Position numbers and translations under genes: made by a program. This document shows positions 1 through 10,501 of a DNA stretch of 64,000 nucleotides, piece after piece. The stretch covers positions 1-64,000 of the forward strand of contig NZ_BBBJ01000008.1 in the NCBI RefSeq assembly GCF_001316005.1. Reading direction: 5' to 3'. Each line of letters starts with the position of its first letter. Within the stretch, counting starts at the first letter, position 1. The notes beneath the pieces are model-generated. The model was not told the DNA's origin. It was given only the letters and a program-made list of their open reading frames with translations, and did no database searches. Origin of the DNA: Vulcanisaeta distributa JCM 11217 (GTDB lineage Archaea; Thermoproteota; Thermoprotei; Thermoproteales; Thermocladiaceae).

Positions 1-15
1 TAGAGGTCAGGTGGT

Positions 16-1059
16 ATGGATGAGTTAGGCGTGGTAGGGTTGGCGGTTGACCTTGATGGTAATACGGTAATTGTTGGACGTAGTGGGTCGGGTAAGACAA
101 GCTTAATGGAAGCCTTAGCCCTACTAATGCAGAGTAGGGGTGAGGAGTGGCTTGTCCTTGAGGGAAACCTGTTAATTATTCACGAGCCTGAGGACCTAGC
201 CTATGGCTTAGACCCTGGTGAGGCTATAACGATTGGTGTTTATTACGAGGTTGATGAGGATGGGGAGAGCCTTGGGCGTAGCACAGGCCTTGAGTTAAGT
301 AGGGGGTCCGTCATTGGTTATCACTATAGTTTTAGGCTTAAGGATTACTGGGTTCGCCAAGAACTGTACCTAGACAATGAGTTGGTGGCTGTTGTTGAGA
401 AGGTTGGTAATGAGGGTTCATGAGGTATCCAGTAAATGCTAAACTCTGTGTTGCACCGACTCACGTAATGCATGAGGATGCGTTCATCACCTGTGGCGGT
501 GACGAATCAAGGAGGGCCTACTCACTGGCGTTTATCCTAAGGAATATGCTCAAGAATAAGTTTTACTACCTTGGTGAGGGCAGGGTCTGTTGGTGGAAGA
601 GGGATTATGAAACCACCGTGGATTTACCGAGCAATTCCGTGGGGTCTGATGGGCAGTATACTGTGCATCAGCTCTCCGTGATACAGACAAGGCCTGAATA
701 TGAGGATATCTACAACGAATTAATGGGGCTAGCGAAGGAGCTTGGTATAGAGGGTATTAAGGCAGGCTTCACGGCTCCAAAGAGGGTTTCGGGGGTATAT
801 TAAGGTTAATGGTAAGTGGGTCCCCCCCATGTTCCACTCTGGCCTTAAGATGAAGGCCTTATTGCCAATTCTCGTTCAGTTAATACTCACGCCGCCAGGT
901 TCGGTATTACTCATTGACAGTGTTGACTTAGGCCTTACATATGATGAGTTGAATACTGTGGTTGACGTAATCAATAAAATAGCTGGGAAGGTTGGGTATC
1001 AAGTGGTGATGAGTAGTAAGGTGGCGCCAACCGTTAATGTGAGGGTTATGAGTATTTAA
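16..1059 (+). CDS. P-loop ATPase (SMC/RecF-like), frame broken twice
   Basis: The N-terminal piece has a Walker A motif GRSGSGKTS at residues 21-29. The third piece carries LLIDS followed by a conserved-looking D, which resembles Walker B. The order (P-loop, long beta-rich insert, C-terminal Walker B) is that of AAA ATPases of the RecF/SMC-like group. The frame is lost near 414-420 and again at the five Gs near 795-799, where four Gs would join the pieces. A C7 run at 821-827 adds a second Pro in WVPPMF. About 347 residues in total. The specific role is unknown. The 3' end overlaps the end of the convergent glycosyltransferase by 4 bases. Confidence 0.6.
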
Positions 1060-2239
1060 CGTGTTGTCTTCAACCAATTATTAACTGGCATTAGTGGTGA
1101 TGTTATTGTTACCGTACCAAGCAACAACCAATAGGCGGGCAATAGGATTAATGCCTTCCTCATGTCCATACTCTCGTTTATGAAATCACGCATTAGGTAT
1201 AGGACCACGACCTCCGAGATTGCCATAGCAAGTACTAATTGATATAGTGATTCCAATGTGAATACCCTGCTATCACGGCCATGTACACTACGGCGACGAA
1301 ACCAATAATGGAAATTAGCAATAATGCTGAGGGTAGTGCTATTAATACGTATAATGCCAATACCCTAAGCGCGTAATTAAATTGAACACCCTGCCTAAGT
1401 ATTAAAACGAAGTTCTGAGCATAACCCTTATTCCACCTAATCCTCTGCCTTATGAAGCTGATTATGTTCACAGGCGCTAACTCATATACGTAGGAGTCGA
1501 GAAGGCCCACTGAGTATCCACGACTAATTAGCTTTAGTGATAGTAATGCATCCTCAGCCATGCTCTGCGGTATTGAGTCAACAACGTCCCTCCTTATGAA
1601 GAGTCCCTCACCAGACAGAGGCGTTATCTTAATTGCAGATCTGAGGAATGGTATTATTGCGTTGTACCAAACTATTGATTCCAGGTACATCAAGCCACCA
1701 AGCACATTACTCCTAAACCTATACACCCTAGTGCCCACGGCCGCGTAATTCCTCTCCATCATTAGCAGAACCGCATTGAGGACTTGATCGCTTGGGAATA
1801 CGTCGTCAGCGTCATAAAAGCCAATTATTAGGCCCCCTGCATGTTTCATTGCAGTATTCATGGCTATGGCCTTGAGCCTACGCCCAGCATTCTCGTTAAT
1901 CACCATCTTAACATTGAGTGAGCCTAGGAATCTCTCTGCAGCCTTTAATGCCTCATTGAGGGTCTGCCTATCATCCTTGTCAACGACTATCAAAACTTCA
2001 AGGAGATTCTTCGGGTAGTTCTGAGATGATATGCTGTCAAGTGTCTTCTCAATGCTTTGCCTCCTCTCCTTATAGACGGGTAGTACTATTGAGACCTTTG
2101 GTAGATTCTCAACCTGGGCATTCTTTAATGAGGGCTTCTCGTATGCGTGGACCCTCCTTGAAACCATGTATTGTATTGCCCATAATAATGTACCTATTAT
2201 TATTAGTATTTCTAATACCATGACCGCATCAACTGTCAT
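1056..2239 (-). CDS. Membrane glycosyltransferase family 2, frameshifted near its C-terminus
   Basis: A single N-terminal membrane segment precedes a GT2 domain. Visible are the nucleotide-binding region (VSIVLPVYKE), the metal site FYDADD, the acceptor-site ED in AEDALLSLK and the QxxRW motif QRIRW that marks processive synthases of the cellulose/hyaluronan type. Several hydrophobic segments follow. The first reading frame stops at 1235. The next frame (1056-1256) continues with two more membrane helices, and restoring one G in GCAGGG near 1257 joins them. It probably transfers sugars from nucleotide donors to a lipid or surface polymer; the substrate cannot be read from sequence. Confidence 0.8.
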
Positions 2240-2376
2240 ACTACGAATATCTAAATTCAGGCATTAAAAGCATTTTTACTCACAGGAATGGGTGCTACGG
2301 CATACTGATATGATAGCGGATATTACAGCTATGGTTAGAATGAGTGCTTTAAATAGTGACAGGGCATTGGTAGGCT

Positions 2377-2580
2377 GTGGATTTAAGCATTAGGATTATT
2401 CAGGAGAGTGATGAGTATCAGGTAATCATTGAAGGTGACGGAGTGACACGTGTTCTTAAGGCGAGGTCTATTAATGAACTCATTAATTCATTAAGTACTG
2501 AGGTCAGGGACTTGCTAACGATTAAGGAGAACGATGATGCCCTTAAATCAAGCCCATGCACTCTAAGGTTGGTACATTAG
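2377..2580 (+). CDS. Small hypothetical protein (67 aa)
   Basis: This short frame begins with GTG and is followed closely by the next gene on the same strand. It reads as a compact alpha/beta protein with alternating charged and aliphatic residues. There is no membrane segment and no recognisable motif. Its codon use matches its neighbours (frequent AGG, GAG and ATT), which supports it being real. No function is proposed. Confidence 0.4.
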   Translation: MDLSIRIIQESDEYQVIIEGDGVTRVLKARSINELINSLSTEVRDLLTIKENDDALKSSPCTLRLVH

Positions 2581-2620
2581 GCTACCAGTCGCTAAACTAC
2601 TCGACATAGTAGCGTTCCTG

Positions 2621-3235
2621 GTGAGGAATAGGCAGGGTGATGACATGGAGGGGTTAATGAAGTACCTGGATTCCCACGGGCTTAGTAGGTCGAATTATAG
2701 AGTTATTATACCAACACTGTCGGCATTGGGTCTTTGGAAGCAGGGTAAATTGACGAGGGAGGCTGAGGAATTGGGTAAGGCAGTAATTAATGGTGGTCAG
2801 GAACTACCTAATTTACTTTATAGGATAGTCACTAGGAATTGCGTATTGAGAGAGGTCATTGAGAAGTTGGCTGAGGGATTACCGATGAACGAGGCGGTAA
2901 AGCTCCTGGGTCTTACGAGGAGGGATGAGGTTAATTACACGAGCAATTTACTGGAGATTGTAATGAGCAGTGACGAGTTTAAGTGCCTTCAATACTCAAA
3001 GGCATTAAGTAATTACTTGAGGAATGGCGGTTGCTTTACGGCCATTGACCTACCCAAAGGCTGCGTGTTGAATCAGGTAATCACGGTATTTAACTACTTA
3101 GTGAGTAATAAGGGCTTTCACCTAATGAGCCTTCTCAGCGATGTTGATGTTACGATAAACCTAAGCCTAATAAGCATTCAGCCAAGCAATGATTATGCGC
3201 TGATAATCCAGGGCGGTAAGCGATTGGCGCGTTAA
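2621..3235 (+). CDS. Hypothetical protein (about 204 aa)
   Basis: The frame is open from 2567, so translation may start upstream of the GTG at 2621, for example at ATT 2576 next to the previous stop. The protein is largely helical with scattered Cys residues (NCVLRE, FKCLQY, GGCF, KGCV). It has no membrane segment or catalytic motif that I recognise. Its TAA overlaps the ATG of the next small gene (3235), which suggests translational coupling of these three unknown genes. Confidence 0.5.
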   Translation: MRNRQGDDMEGLMKYLDSHGLSRSNYRVIIPTLSALGLWKQGKLTREAEELGKAVINGGQELPNLLYRIVTRNCVLREVIEKLAEGLPMNEAVKLLGLTRRDEVNYTSNLLEIVMSSDEFKCLQYSKALSNYLRNGGCFTAIDLPKGCVLNQVITVFNYLVSNKGFHLMSLLSDVDVTINLSLISIQPSNDYALIIQGGKRLAR

Positions 3236-3450
3236 TGGGTGATGTTATAACCACCAATAGCAATTACGCACCTAGGGCTAGGGAGACTGTGGATAGGCTT
3301 GAACCTGCGGCTACAAAGGTTATTAAGTCTAATAACCTGTCGTTTAGTATGATCATTGTGCCCATCGTTATAGCCGATGAGTGCCCTAGGATTAAGGTTT
3401 ACGTAATGGTTGGTAATAAAATGGGGGGATTGGATTGCGAGGGTTTTTGA
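3235..3450 (+). CDS. Small hypothetical protein (71 aa)
   Basis: The ATG overlaps the stop of the upstream gene by one base, so the two are probably translated together. The product is 71 residues with a central hydrophobic strand (MIIVPIVIA) and two cysteines. A G6 run near 3423 lies in KMGG close to the end, so the true C-terminus may differ. Not recognised. Confidence 0.4.
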   Translation: MGDVITTNSNYAPRARETVDRLEPAATKVIKSNNLSFSMIIVPIVIADECPRIKVYVMVGNKMGGLDCEGF

Positions 3451-3460
3451 CCTACCCTGA

Positions 3461-3934
3461 CTAAGTCTCCCTCGCGTAGATACTAACGAGTGATCTAAAC
3501 CCCCCCATCTTGTTGTAGAAGTTTATGGCTATCTGATTCTGAGTTGGGAATTCCGCCGTTATTAACTGAGCACCCCTCTCACGGAGCATTGTTATGGCCC
3601 TCTCAAGCATCATCCTACCCAACCCCTTACGCCTGTACTCAGGCATTACGTAGAAGTCCACAATGGCACCCTCAATGCTTGGCGAATAAAACAATCGCTC
3701 CCTAATATCCGCCTTCAACACACCAACTATCTTCCCCCCCATATCCTCAGCAACGAGTATTAAGTGATTCTTGTTATCACGTATTGCATTCATTAAGTAC
3801 TCCCTGGCGCGTTCCGCGCAATCATTCCTTGCACTAAATAGTGGGTCGAACTCACTATTAAGCCTTTTTAACCTGACGACCAGGTCTACCATGGCATCCA
3901 CATCGCTCTCCCGAGCCTCCCTAATCGTGACCAT
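3461..3934 (-). CDS. GNAT-family N-acetyltransferase
   Basis: This is a complete GNAT fold of 157 residues. It has an acetyl-CoA binding loop of the type RRKGLG and a preceding strand AIVDFYVMPEY. Near the C-terminus lies the usual FYxxxGF element, here spelled FYNKMGGF because a C7 run at 3500-3506 adds one Gly. A second C7 run near 3734 gives EDMGGK. The acceptor is unknown; the overall shape is RimI/ArgA-like. It converges with the small unknown gene upstream and diverges from the exosome operon. Confidence 0.8.
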   Translation of the reverse strand: MVTIREARESDVDAMVDLVVRLKRLNSEFDPLFSARNDCAERAREYLMNAIRDNKNHLILVAEDMGGKIVGVLKADIRERLFYSPSIEGAIVDFYVMPEYRRKGLGRMMLERAITMLRERGAQLITAEFPTQNQIAINFYNKMGGFRSLVSIYARET

Positions 3935-3997
3935 ACAAATAACTAAAGAAGTCCACCCTTAAAAATGCTTTTATACCAAGAGTTAATAATCGATTCA

Positions 3998-4740
3998 ATG
4001 GGTAAGCAACCCCCCCGGTGCCATTACTTGTTAATGGTAAGAGGAGTGATGGTAGGTTACCAAACGAGCACAGACCCGTTAGGATGGAGGTCGGTGTGAT
4101 AAACAATGCTGAGGGTAGTGCGTTGGTTGCCTATGGTAATACCGTAATACTAGCCGCGGTTTATGGACCGAGGGAAGTACCGCAAAAGCACCTTGAGTTA
4201 CCTGACAAGGCAATACTCAGGGTTAGGTATCACATGGCTCCATTCAGTACATCTGAAGGTAGAAAGAGCCCAACACCATCTAGGAGGGAGATAGAGATTT
4301 CTAAGGTGATTAGGACGGCGCTGGAGCCTGTGATAATTCTCGAGAGGTTCCCAAGGACTACAATCGATGTTTACATCGAGGTTTTACAGGCCGATGGTAG
4401 TACGAGGGTCACAGGCATAACGGCGGCATCGCTTGCATTGGCTGATGCTGGGATACCAATGAGGGATTTACTGGTCGGCGTTTCCATAGGCAAGGTCTCT
4501 GGAACTATAGTCGTTGATCTTAACCAACTTGAGGATCAGTATGGTGAGGGTGACATGCCCTTAGCCATAATGTATGGCCGTGGATTGATAACGTTAATGC
4601 AGGCTGATGGTGAGTGGACGCCGGCTGAGGTTAACCAGGCACTTGACTTAGCCTTTAAGGCTGCTGAGCAGATATATAGGTTGGAGAAGGAGACACTTAA
4701 GAGCAAGTACGTTGAGCCATCAATGTCATTGGTTATTTAA
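3998..4740 (+). CDS. rrp41: Exosome core RNase PH-like subunit Rrp41
   Basis: This is the catalytic RNase PH-type subunit of the archaeal exosome, which degrades and tails RNA 3' to 5' as a hexameric ring with Rrp42. Motifs include [28 protein letters not shown] and [11 protein letters not shown]. The ATG at 3998 gives an N-terminus ending in the typical PPVPLL only if the C7 run at 4010-4016 is shortened to C5. As written, the frame opens at about 4018. Rrp42 follows 72 bases downstream, the usual archaeal order. The catalytic Asp (EDQYGEGD) is present. Confidence 0.95.
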
Positions 4741-4811
4741 CCTTAAAAGCCACCTTGATCTAACCGTGACGAATAAAGTTAAAAGGGCTTAATTAATAGT
4801 CCCCCCCCTAA

Positions 4812-5662
4812 ATGCTAAGCGTAACCCAGGAGAGAGGTATTATTCCGAAGCTTAAGCAGGATGTCATGAGGAAGATGATTGAGCAGGGTGTTAGGATTGA
4901 TAATAGGGGGATTGAATGATTATAGAGAATTGAGTATTAGGGTCAATGTTGTGAAGACGGCCGATGGAAGTTCCCTGGTATCCCTCGGCAATACCAAGGT
5001 AATGGCTGGCGTTAAGGTTGAGGTGGGCAAGCCCTTTGAGGACACACCAGATGAAGCGCATTAATCGTGAACCTAGAGATAGCGCCAACGGCATCGCCAG
5101 ACATAGAGCCTGGACCACCTGATGAGAATGCAATTGAGATAGCCAGGGTTGTGGATAGGGCGATAAGGCATAGCGGCTTTCTCGACTTTAAGTCGTTATC
5201 AATAGTTACGGGAAAACACGCGTGGTTTTTATGGGTCGACATATACGTGCTCAACCACGATGGCAACCTAATGGATGCATCGACAATAGCCGCGGTGGCT
5301 GCACTAATGAATACCGCATTACCTAAGGTGGAGCTTGACCCTGCAGGTAATATATTGAAGATAGATAGAAGCGTTAAGTCACCCCTTAAGCTCAATACCG
5401 AGAAATTACCACTAACAATAACCCACGTCAAGATAGGAAACTTCCTACTCGTTGATCCAACCCGTGAGGAGGAGGACCTATCTGATGGCGTTTATATAAC
5501 CGGCATCGCCGGTGGTAACGTTGTGGCTATTCAAAAGGTTACGGGCGCCTTCACGAAGGATGAGGTAAGTAACATAATTAATAACTCGGTTAATCAATAC
5601 GTAAAGCTTAGGGGCATTATCATGAATGCATGGCAAATCCACAGACGGACCTTAAATTGTGA
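4812..5662 (+). CDS. rrp42: Exosome core RNase PH-like subunit Rrp42, frameshifted
   Basis: Non-catalytic partner of Rrp41 in the exosome ring. The start at ATG 4812 gives the usual N-terminus (IIPKLKQD...GVRIDNRG). The frame then slips at G5 4906-4910, where G4 restores RGLNDYREL. It slips again near 5056, where one more G restores the EGALIVNLEI stretch, and near 5630, where one A gives MNAMANPQ and a TGA at 5660-5662. Family landmarks are EPGPPDENAIE and LDVYVLNHDGN-like text. The longer frame to 5720 runs into a C/D sRNA on the other strand and is probably not coding. An 8-base C run sits just before the start codon. Confidence 0.9.
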
Positions 5663-5718
5663 AGTCAGTCCTCAGCGGTTTCTTCATTATTCAGGGCTGC
5701 AAACCATCATCACTGGGT
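5661..5718 (-). ncRNA. C/D box sRNA (2'-O-methylation guide)
   Basis: On the minus strand the elements have canonical spacing. Box C GTGATGA (5713-5707) is followed by a 12-nt guide, box D' CTGA (5694-5691), a 3-nt gap, box C' ATGAAGA (5687-5681), a second 12-nt guide and box D CTGA (5668-5665). Both guides are exactly 12 nt, as in archaeal dual guides that bind L7Ae, Nop5 and fibrillarin. The first guide is complementary to GGCTGCAAACCA, which resembles an anticodon stem-loop with anticodon GCA. The second is complementary to TCCTCAGCGGTT, which resembles a tRNA D arm. It lies in the gap after rrp42. Confidence 0.85.
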
Positions 5719-5752
5719 AATAAATATCAAAATTAATTAAAGGGTTTGCGCA

Positions 5753-6428
5753 TTGTTTATTGCAGTGGCCAATGTAGGTGTTAGGTTTGAGGATTATGTG
5801 GCTGAATTATTGAGTAGGCTTGGGCTTAGGGTCCTTGGTAGGAGGGTTAAGGTCACCGTTAATGGGGGGGTTGAGGTTGGCGAGGTCGACATAGTGGCTG
5901 AGGATAGTTCTGGCAACAAATACGCCATTGAGGTTAAGTCGGGTAAGGTTGACGTGAGCGCCATTAGGCAGGCATATGTTAATGCTAAGGTACTGAATGC
6001 AAAACCACTTATTGTGGCTAGAGGTTTTAGTAATGACTCGAGTAAGGCCTTAGCTGATGAGTTGGGGGGGGTTTCTGTTATAAATCTTGAGGAGGCTGTT
6101 GTATTAACGATTGATGAGTTAAGGACTGTCATCGAGAACGTGATTTACGAGGCAGTTGGCGATTTAATAAATACCGTGTTCACATTGGCCATGAAATCAT
6201 GTGATGGTAAGGTTAGGGATATTATGAACGCTGTGATGAACTGCAATGACTGGAGCTGCGTGTGCGAGAGGTTGGGGGGTTAACGCGGATAATTGTGGTT
6301 CATTAATAGGCGATGTTAGGAGGGAGTTAGGCCTTGGTAATTTATCGCTCGGTAAGTTGAAGACGGCAATTCGATTATACAACCTTATCTCCCTATTAAT
6401 TAACTCATGCAATAGAGGAAATGCTTAA
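5753..6428 (+). CDS. PD-(D/E)XK nuclease-like protein, frameshifted
   Basis: The core reads VRFEDYVAELL, GEVDIVAED and YAIEVKSGK. These are the E, D and ExK positions of the restriction-endonuclease-like fold. A helix (VSAIRQAYVNAK) and a strand follow, as in YraN/Mrr-like or RecB-family proteins. The last 60 residues contain several Cys and are reached by shortening the G6 run at 6276-6281 to G5. Starts at TTG 5753 or GTG 5765 are both possible. Two in-frame G7/G8 runs (5864 and 6064) add single Gly residues. The DNA substrate is unknown. Confidence 0.65.
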
Positions 6429-6453
6429 TTAGGATGTTACGGTTACCACGTTA

Positions 6454-7920
6454 ATGAAGATTGACGACTTACTCAGGGAGTACAAATTCGTGTGGGCCAT
6501 TGACCACGCAAACTCACTGCTTGGGTGGGACCTTGAGGTTAATATGCCCGTTGAGGCTGCATCGGCACGTGGTGAGGCGTTGGCTTACCTAGCGCTCATA
6601 CGTAGGGAGTACCTACTTAGGCTTAGGGATTTGGTCGGTAAGTATGAGGATGCTAAGGACTTAACCGACTTCGAGAGGGGGGGAGTCATTAGGGTCTTGA
6701 AGAGGGAGTTGAAGTACTACACGTCGGTTCCTCCTGAAATTATTGAGGAATTAAATAGGGTCACTACGAAGGCTGCCGTGGTTTGGAGGGAGGCGAGGAG
6801 GGAATCAAACTTCGAGAAGTTTAAGCCATACCTGTCAAAGATCGTGGAGCTGGAGAGGGTTATTGCTGATAAGCTTGGTTATGAGGGACACCCATACAAT
6901 GCGCTGCTGGATTTGTATGAGGAGGGCTTTACCGTTAATGATGCCGATAACGTATTTAACACATTACTCCCTAACCTAAAGTCAATACTTGAGAAGGTGT
7001 TGAGTGAGGGTAGGTATCCAAGTAAGCATCCACTTGAGGATGTGCCTTACGATGTTAATGTCATGAAATCAATCAATGAGGAGTTACTTAAGATACTCGA
7101 TATGCCCGTGGGCACGAGGTTCCGTATGGATGTGTCTGCACACCCATTCACAACGAGCATGTCCATAAACGATGTTAGGATAACCACTAGGTATGAGGGT
7201 AAGGACTTTAGATCAACGATGTTCTCCGTAATTCATGAGAGCGGTCACGCAATGTATGAGTTAATGATCGACCATCTGGAAATGACGCCAGTTGGCCGAG
7301 GAGTCTCCATGGGCGTTCACGAGAGTCAGTCGAGGTTTTGGGAGAATGTTGTTGGTAGGAGTAGGGAGTTCGTGCACTTAATATACCCATTACTCAGGGA
7401 GAGGCTGCCATTCCTTAAGGACTATAGCGAGGAGGACATTTACAAGTACTTTAACATTGTTAGGCCGAGCCTCATTAGGGTTGATGCTGATGAGGTCACT
7501 TATAACTTCCATATAGCCCTTCGCTATGAGATTGAGAAGGGGGGGTTGATAGCTGGTAAGCTTAATGTGTCTGACCTACCATCGCTTTGGGAGGACTTCA
7601 TGGATAAGTACCTGGGTGTTAGGCCTAGGAATGATGCTGAGGGTGTTCTCCAGGACATTCATTGGTCCCAAGGTTCCTTTGGCTACTTCCCAACCTACAC
7701 GCTGGGTAATGTCATTGCTGGAATGATCTACGCGAAACTCCCTGGGCTTAAGGATAAGATCGCGGACAGGAGGTTTAATGAGATTAAGGAGTTCCTTAGG
7801 GATAGGATTTGTAAGTACGGTGCCATATACCCACCTAAGGAGTTGCTCAGTAGGTCATTCAATGACACGTATAACCCAACGTACCTACTGAATTACCTGC
7901 GTGAGAAGTACCTGGGCTAG
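6454..7920 (+). CDS. Carboxypeptidase Taq-like metallopeptidase (M32)
   Basis: A zinc carboxypeptidase of 488 residues, the usual length of the family. All M32 signatures are present in order: AHPFT, the zinc site HESGHAMYE around residue 260, HESQSRFWEN, IRVDADEVTYNFH and the QDIHWSQGSFGYFP region that shapes the substrate site. It should remove C-terminal residues from peptides in the cytoplasm. Two G7 runs (near 6677 and 7539) are in frame but give ERGGVI and EKGGLI where family members have one residue fewer. Confidence 0.92.
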   Translation: MKIDDLLREYKFVWAIDHANSLLGWDLEVNMPVEAASARGEALAYLALIRREYLLRLRDLVGKYEDAKDLTDFERGGVIRVLKRELKYYTSVPPEIIEELNRVTTKAAVVWREARRESNFEKFKPYLSKIVELERVIADKLGYEGHPYNALLDLYEEGFTVNDADNVFNTLLPNLKSILEKVLSEGRYPSKHPLEDVPYDVNVMKSINEELLKILDMPVGTRFRMDVSAHPFTTSMSINDVRITTRYEGKDFRSTMFSVIHESGHAMYELMIDHLEMTPVGRGVSMGVHESQSRFWENVVGRSREFVHLIYPLLRERLPFLKDYSEEDIYKYFNIVRPSLIRVDADEVTYNFHIALRYEIEKGGLIAGKLNVSDLPSLWEDFMDKYLGVRPRNDAEGVLQDIHWSQGSFGYFPTYTLGNVIAGMIYAKLPGLKDKIADRRFNEIKEFLRDRICKYGAIYPPKELLSRSFNDTYNPTYLLNYLREKYLG

Positions 7921-7967
7921 GAAATCACTAAAAAGACTTAAAAGTTATTGATTGTTAGCAATTAGGT

Positions 7968-9075
7968 ATGAAGGTCGATATTGAGGAGTTGAAAAGTAAA
8001 ATAAAGCCTAAGCTTAAACCAATAATTTGGCGTGATGAGGATAATACTCTCATACTGCTTGACCAGAGGAAGCTACCCTTTGAGGAGACTTACGTTGAGT
8101 TGAGGGACCCTGTGGCGACGGCTGATGCTATTAAGCAGATGATCGTGCGTGGAGCACCGGCGATAGGCATAACGGCAGCCTATGGAATGGTCCTAGCCAT
8201 AGCACATAGCAATGCATCAACACTTGATGAGGCCCTTAAGGAGCTGTCCAGGGCTAGGGAGGTCCTTAATGCTGCGAGACCAACAGCTCAAAACCTGTTC
8301 TGGGCTACGGAGAGGATGTATAATAGGCTAGGGACGCCGTGAATAATGGTGAGGCTAAGAGCGTGAGGGAATTAGTCGAGGTCTTGAGAAGGGAGGCCAA
8401 GGCCATTTTTGATGAGGAATTTAATGCGGAGTTAATGATGGGGGGATTTATGGACTTGAGAAGATAAATAATGGAGATACAATATTAACACAGTGCAATG
8501 CCGGTGGGTTGGCAACGGGCACTGGCATTGGGACTGCCACAGCACCCGTAAGGGTCGCCCATGCATTGGGCATTAAAGTGTCAGTTATTGCACCGGAGAC
8601 TAGGCCGTGGCTTCAGGGTGCTAGGTTAACGGTTTATGAGTTGATGGCTGATGGAATACCTGTCACGTTAATAACGGATACGGCAGTCGGTTACGTAATG
8701 TATAAGGGCATGGTTAATAGCGTGATGGTTGGCGCAGATAGGATACTTAGGGATGGCCATGTGTATAATAAGATTGGGACGTTTAAAGAGGCCGTGATCG
8801 CCCATGAGCTTGGCATACCGTTTTACGCAATAGCGCCGTCATCAACCTTCGACATGAAGAGCAAGGTTGAGGATGTGAAGATTGAGGAGAGGGATCCTGA
8901 TGAGGTTAGGAAGATTAGGGGCGTGCCAATAGCCCCCTGAGAATGTCCCCCCGTGTTTAACCCCCCCGTATTCGATGTTACACCTCCTAAATACGTGACT
9001 GCATTAATAACTGAGAAGGGTATTATCTACCCACCCTTCGATAAGAACATACCCAGGGTATTAGGTGTTACCTAA
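7968..9075 (+). CDS. mtnA: S-methyl-5-thioribose-1-phosphate isomerase (MtnA/eIF2B-like), frameshifted
   Basis: This is an isomerase of the methionine salvage type related to eIF2B. It shows the RGAPAIG motif, an [13 protein letters not shown] loop, the catalytic Cys in TQCNAGG, the Asp in GADRI and the C-terminal NPVFDVTP block. The middle is split by G6 at 8440-8445 (G4 restores MMGIYG) and probably by a further slip near 8340. The end is split by C5 8933-8937, C6 8947-8952 and C7 8961-8967, where C4 in each case gives APENVPVFNPVFDVTP. The final TAA at 9073-9075 overlaps the convergent reductase gene. Confidence 0.88.
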
Positions 9076-10446
9076 CCATTTCAAAGTTATGCCAAGCTTA
9101 CCCGCGTAATCACGATAAATACTCACCAATCTCCTGTACCAACTCGCTAAGCCATCAGGACTTTCCGGATACGTCTCGTATAAATTCTTGACCTCACCCA
9201 TATACCTCAACGCAAGCCTTAGCTTAGACGCCACGTCAGGCACCTTCATTAGTCGTAGGCCAATCTTTAACTTATCAATGAGTGATAATTCCAGTGAGCC
9301 CTTCTCGGAGATCTCAAGCACCTCATCCTCAGTGAGCAGCCTAGCCTTCAACCCCCCCTATTTAATTGGTCATTAGTGAGTGTTTGAAGCATGAGCCTAA
9401 ACACATCAAGCATTGCCTGCTTTATCCCATAAGCCCTTAGATACTCAATATTATACCTCCATAACCCCCCCTCTCGGTGAAGTCACCCTTTTCAAAGGCC
9501 TCCAACACCGTCTTAGAAGCCAACTCGGCTGAGAGCAAGGCAGGGCCTATACCACCACCATGTACTGGATTAACCGTGACCGCCGCATCGCCAGCAGCTA
9601 AGAAGCCATTGGCTACTAATGACGGTAATGGCCTGCGCGTTGGCACTATACCTCCACCCACGTGTATTATCTTCCTGCCCCTAGTATACTGGCTATTGGC
9701 GAGGTATTTATCATAATTATGCCTAGGGTTCAATCCCTGCTCCTCACTCAACTTACCCCATAGGCCAAGCCCAATATTCATTATGTTTCGACCCTTTGGA
9801 AACAACCACCAATAACCACCCGGCGCTATGTTAGTGTCCAGGTATATCTTTATGAATTCGGGTTTCTCAATATCATAATCAACCTGGATAATCTCCCTAT
9901 AGGCATTCGAGACATCCTCAGGTAATAACGGCTCAGAAACCCACCACTCACGTGGTAACCTACTCCTAACGACAGCACCAACGCCACTGGCATCAATGAC
10001 AACCTTAGCTCTAAACTCCTCCGTGGATCCACCAGGCATTAGCACCCTAACCCCCCCTGAAACCGCGCCATTCTCTATTATTGGGCCTTGGACCTTATGA
10101 CCATCAAAAATATGCGCACCAGCCTCTCAGCCTCGCTCATTAACCATTGGGCCCACTTAGCCATGTCTAGCCCAAAGCCCTTACCAAGCACTACGTACTT
10201 AATTGATAGGTCCGGACTAAATAATTCAGCACCTTCATACTTAATCATGTATACATCACTCGGCGGTTTAATAGCCATTCGCTCGATGTGGTGAATACCA
10301 ATGGCATCACCGGTGGTCTTAAAGACCTTATCCCTCCTCTTCATCTCTATTAAGGCCACATTAAGCCCCCCCGCCTTAGCGAGTAGGTATGATGCGTATG
10401 AACCCGCCGTACCCGCGCCAACAACAACTACGTCGAAATTAACCAT
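9061..10446 (-). CDS. Geranylgeranyl reductase family FAD protein, frameshifted
   Basis: The N-terminus has the FAD dinucleotide loop [19 protein letters not shown]. Later comes the second FAD motif [15 protein letters not shown], with YWWLFPKG in between, all typical of the archaeal digeranylgeranylglycerophospholipid reductase family that saturates membrane lipid chains. The frame breaks near 10120 (one G missing), at C7 9464-9470 (G5 gives ERGLWRYN) and at C7 near 9353 (G5 gives NRGLKARL). The C-terminal part, otherwise read as a separate frame 9061-9351, belongs to this gene. C7 near 10375 puts an extra Gly in LAKAGGLN. Confidence 0.85.
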
Positions 10447-10501
10447 ACAAACAACGACTTGTTTGAGGGATTTTAAATATTAAGGGCTTAATAATAATTA
10501 A

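Noticed and set aside
4860-5070. Programmed frameshifting in rrp42
   Set aside because: The two slips have opposite signs and no stimulatory element is seen; similar slips occur in dozens of unrelated genes here.
5663-5720. Extension of Rrp42 to 5720
   Set aside because: The extra residues do not resemble Rrp42 and coincide with a complete C/D sRNA on the other strand; one A restores a stop at 5660-5662.
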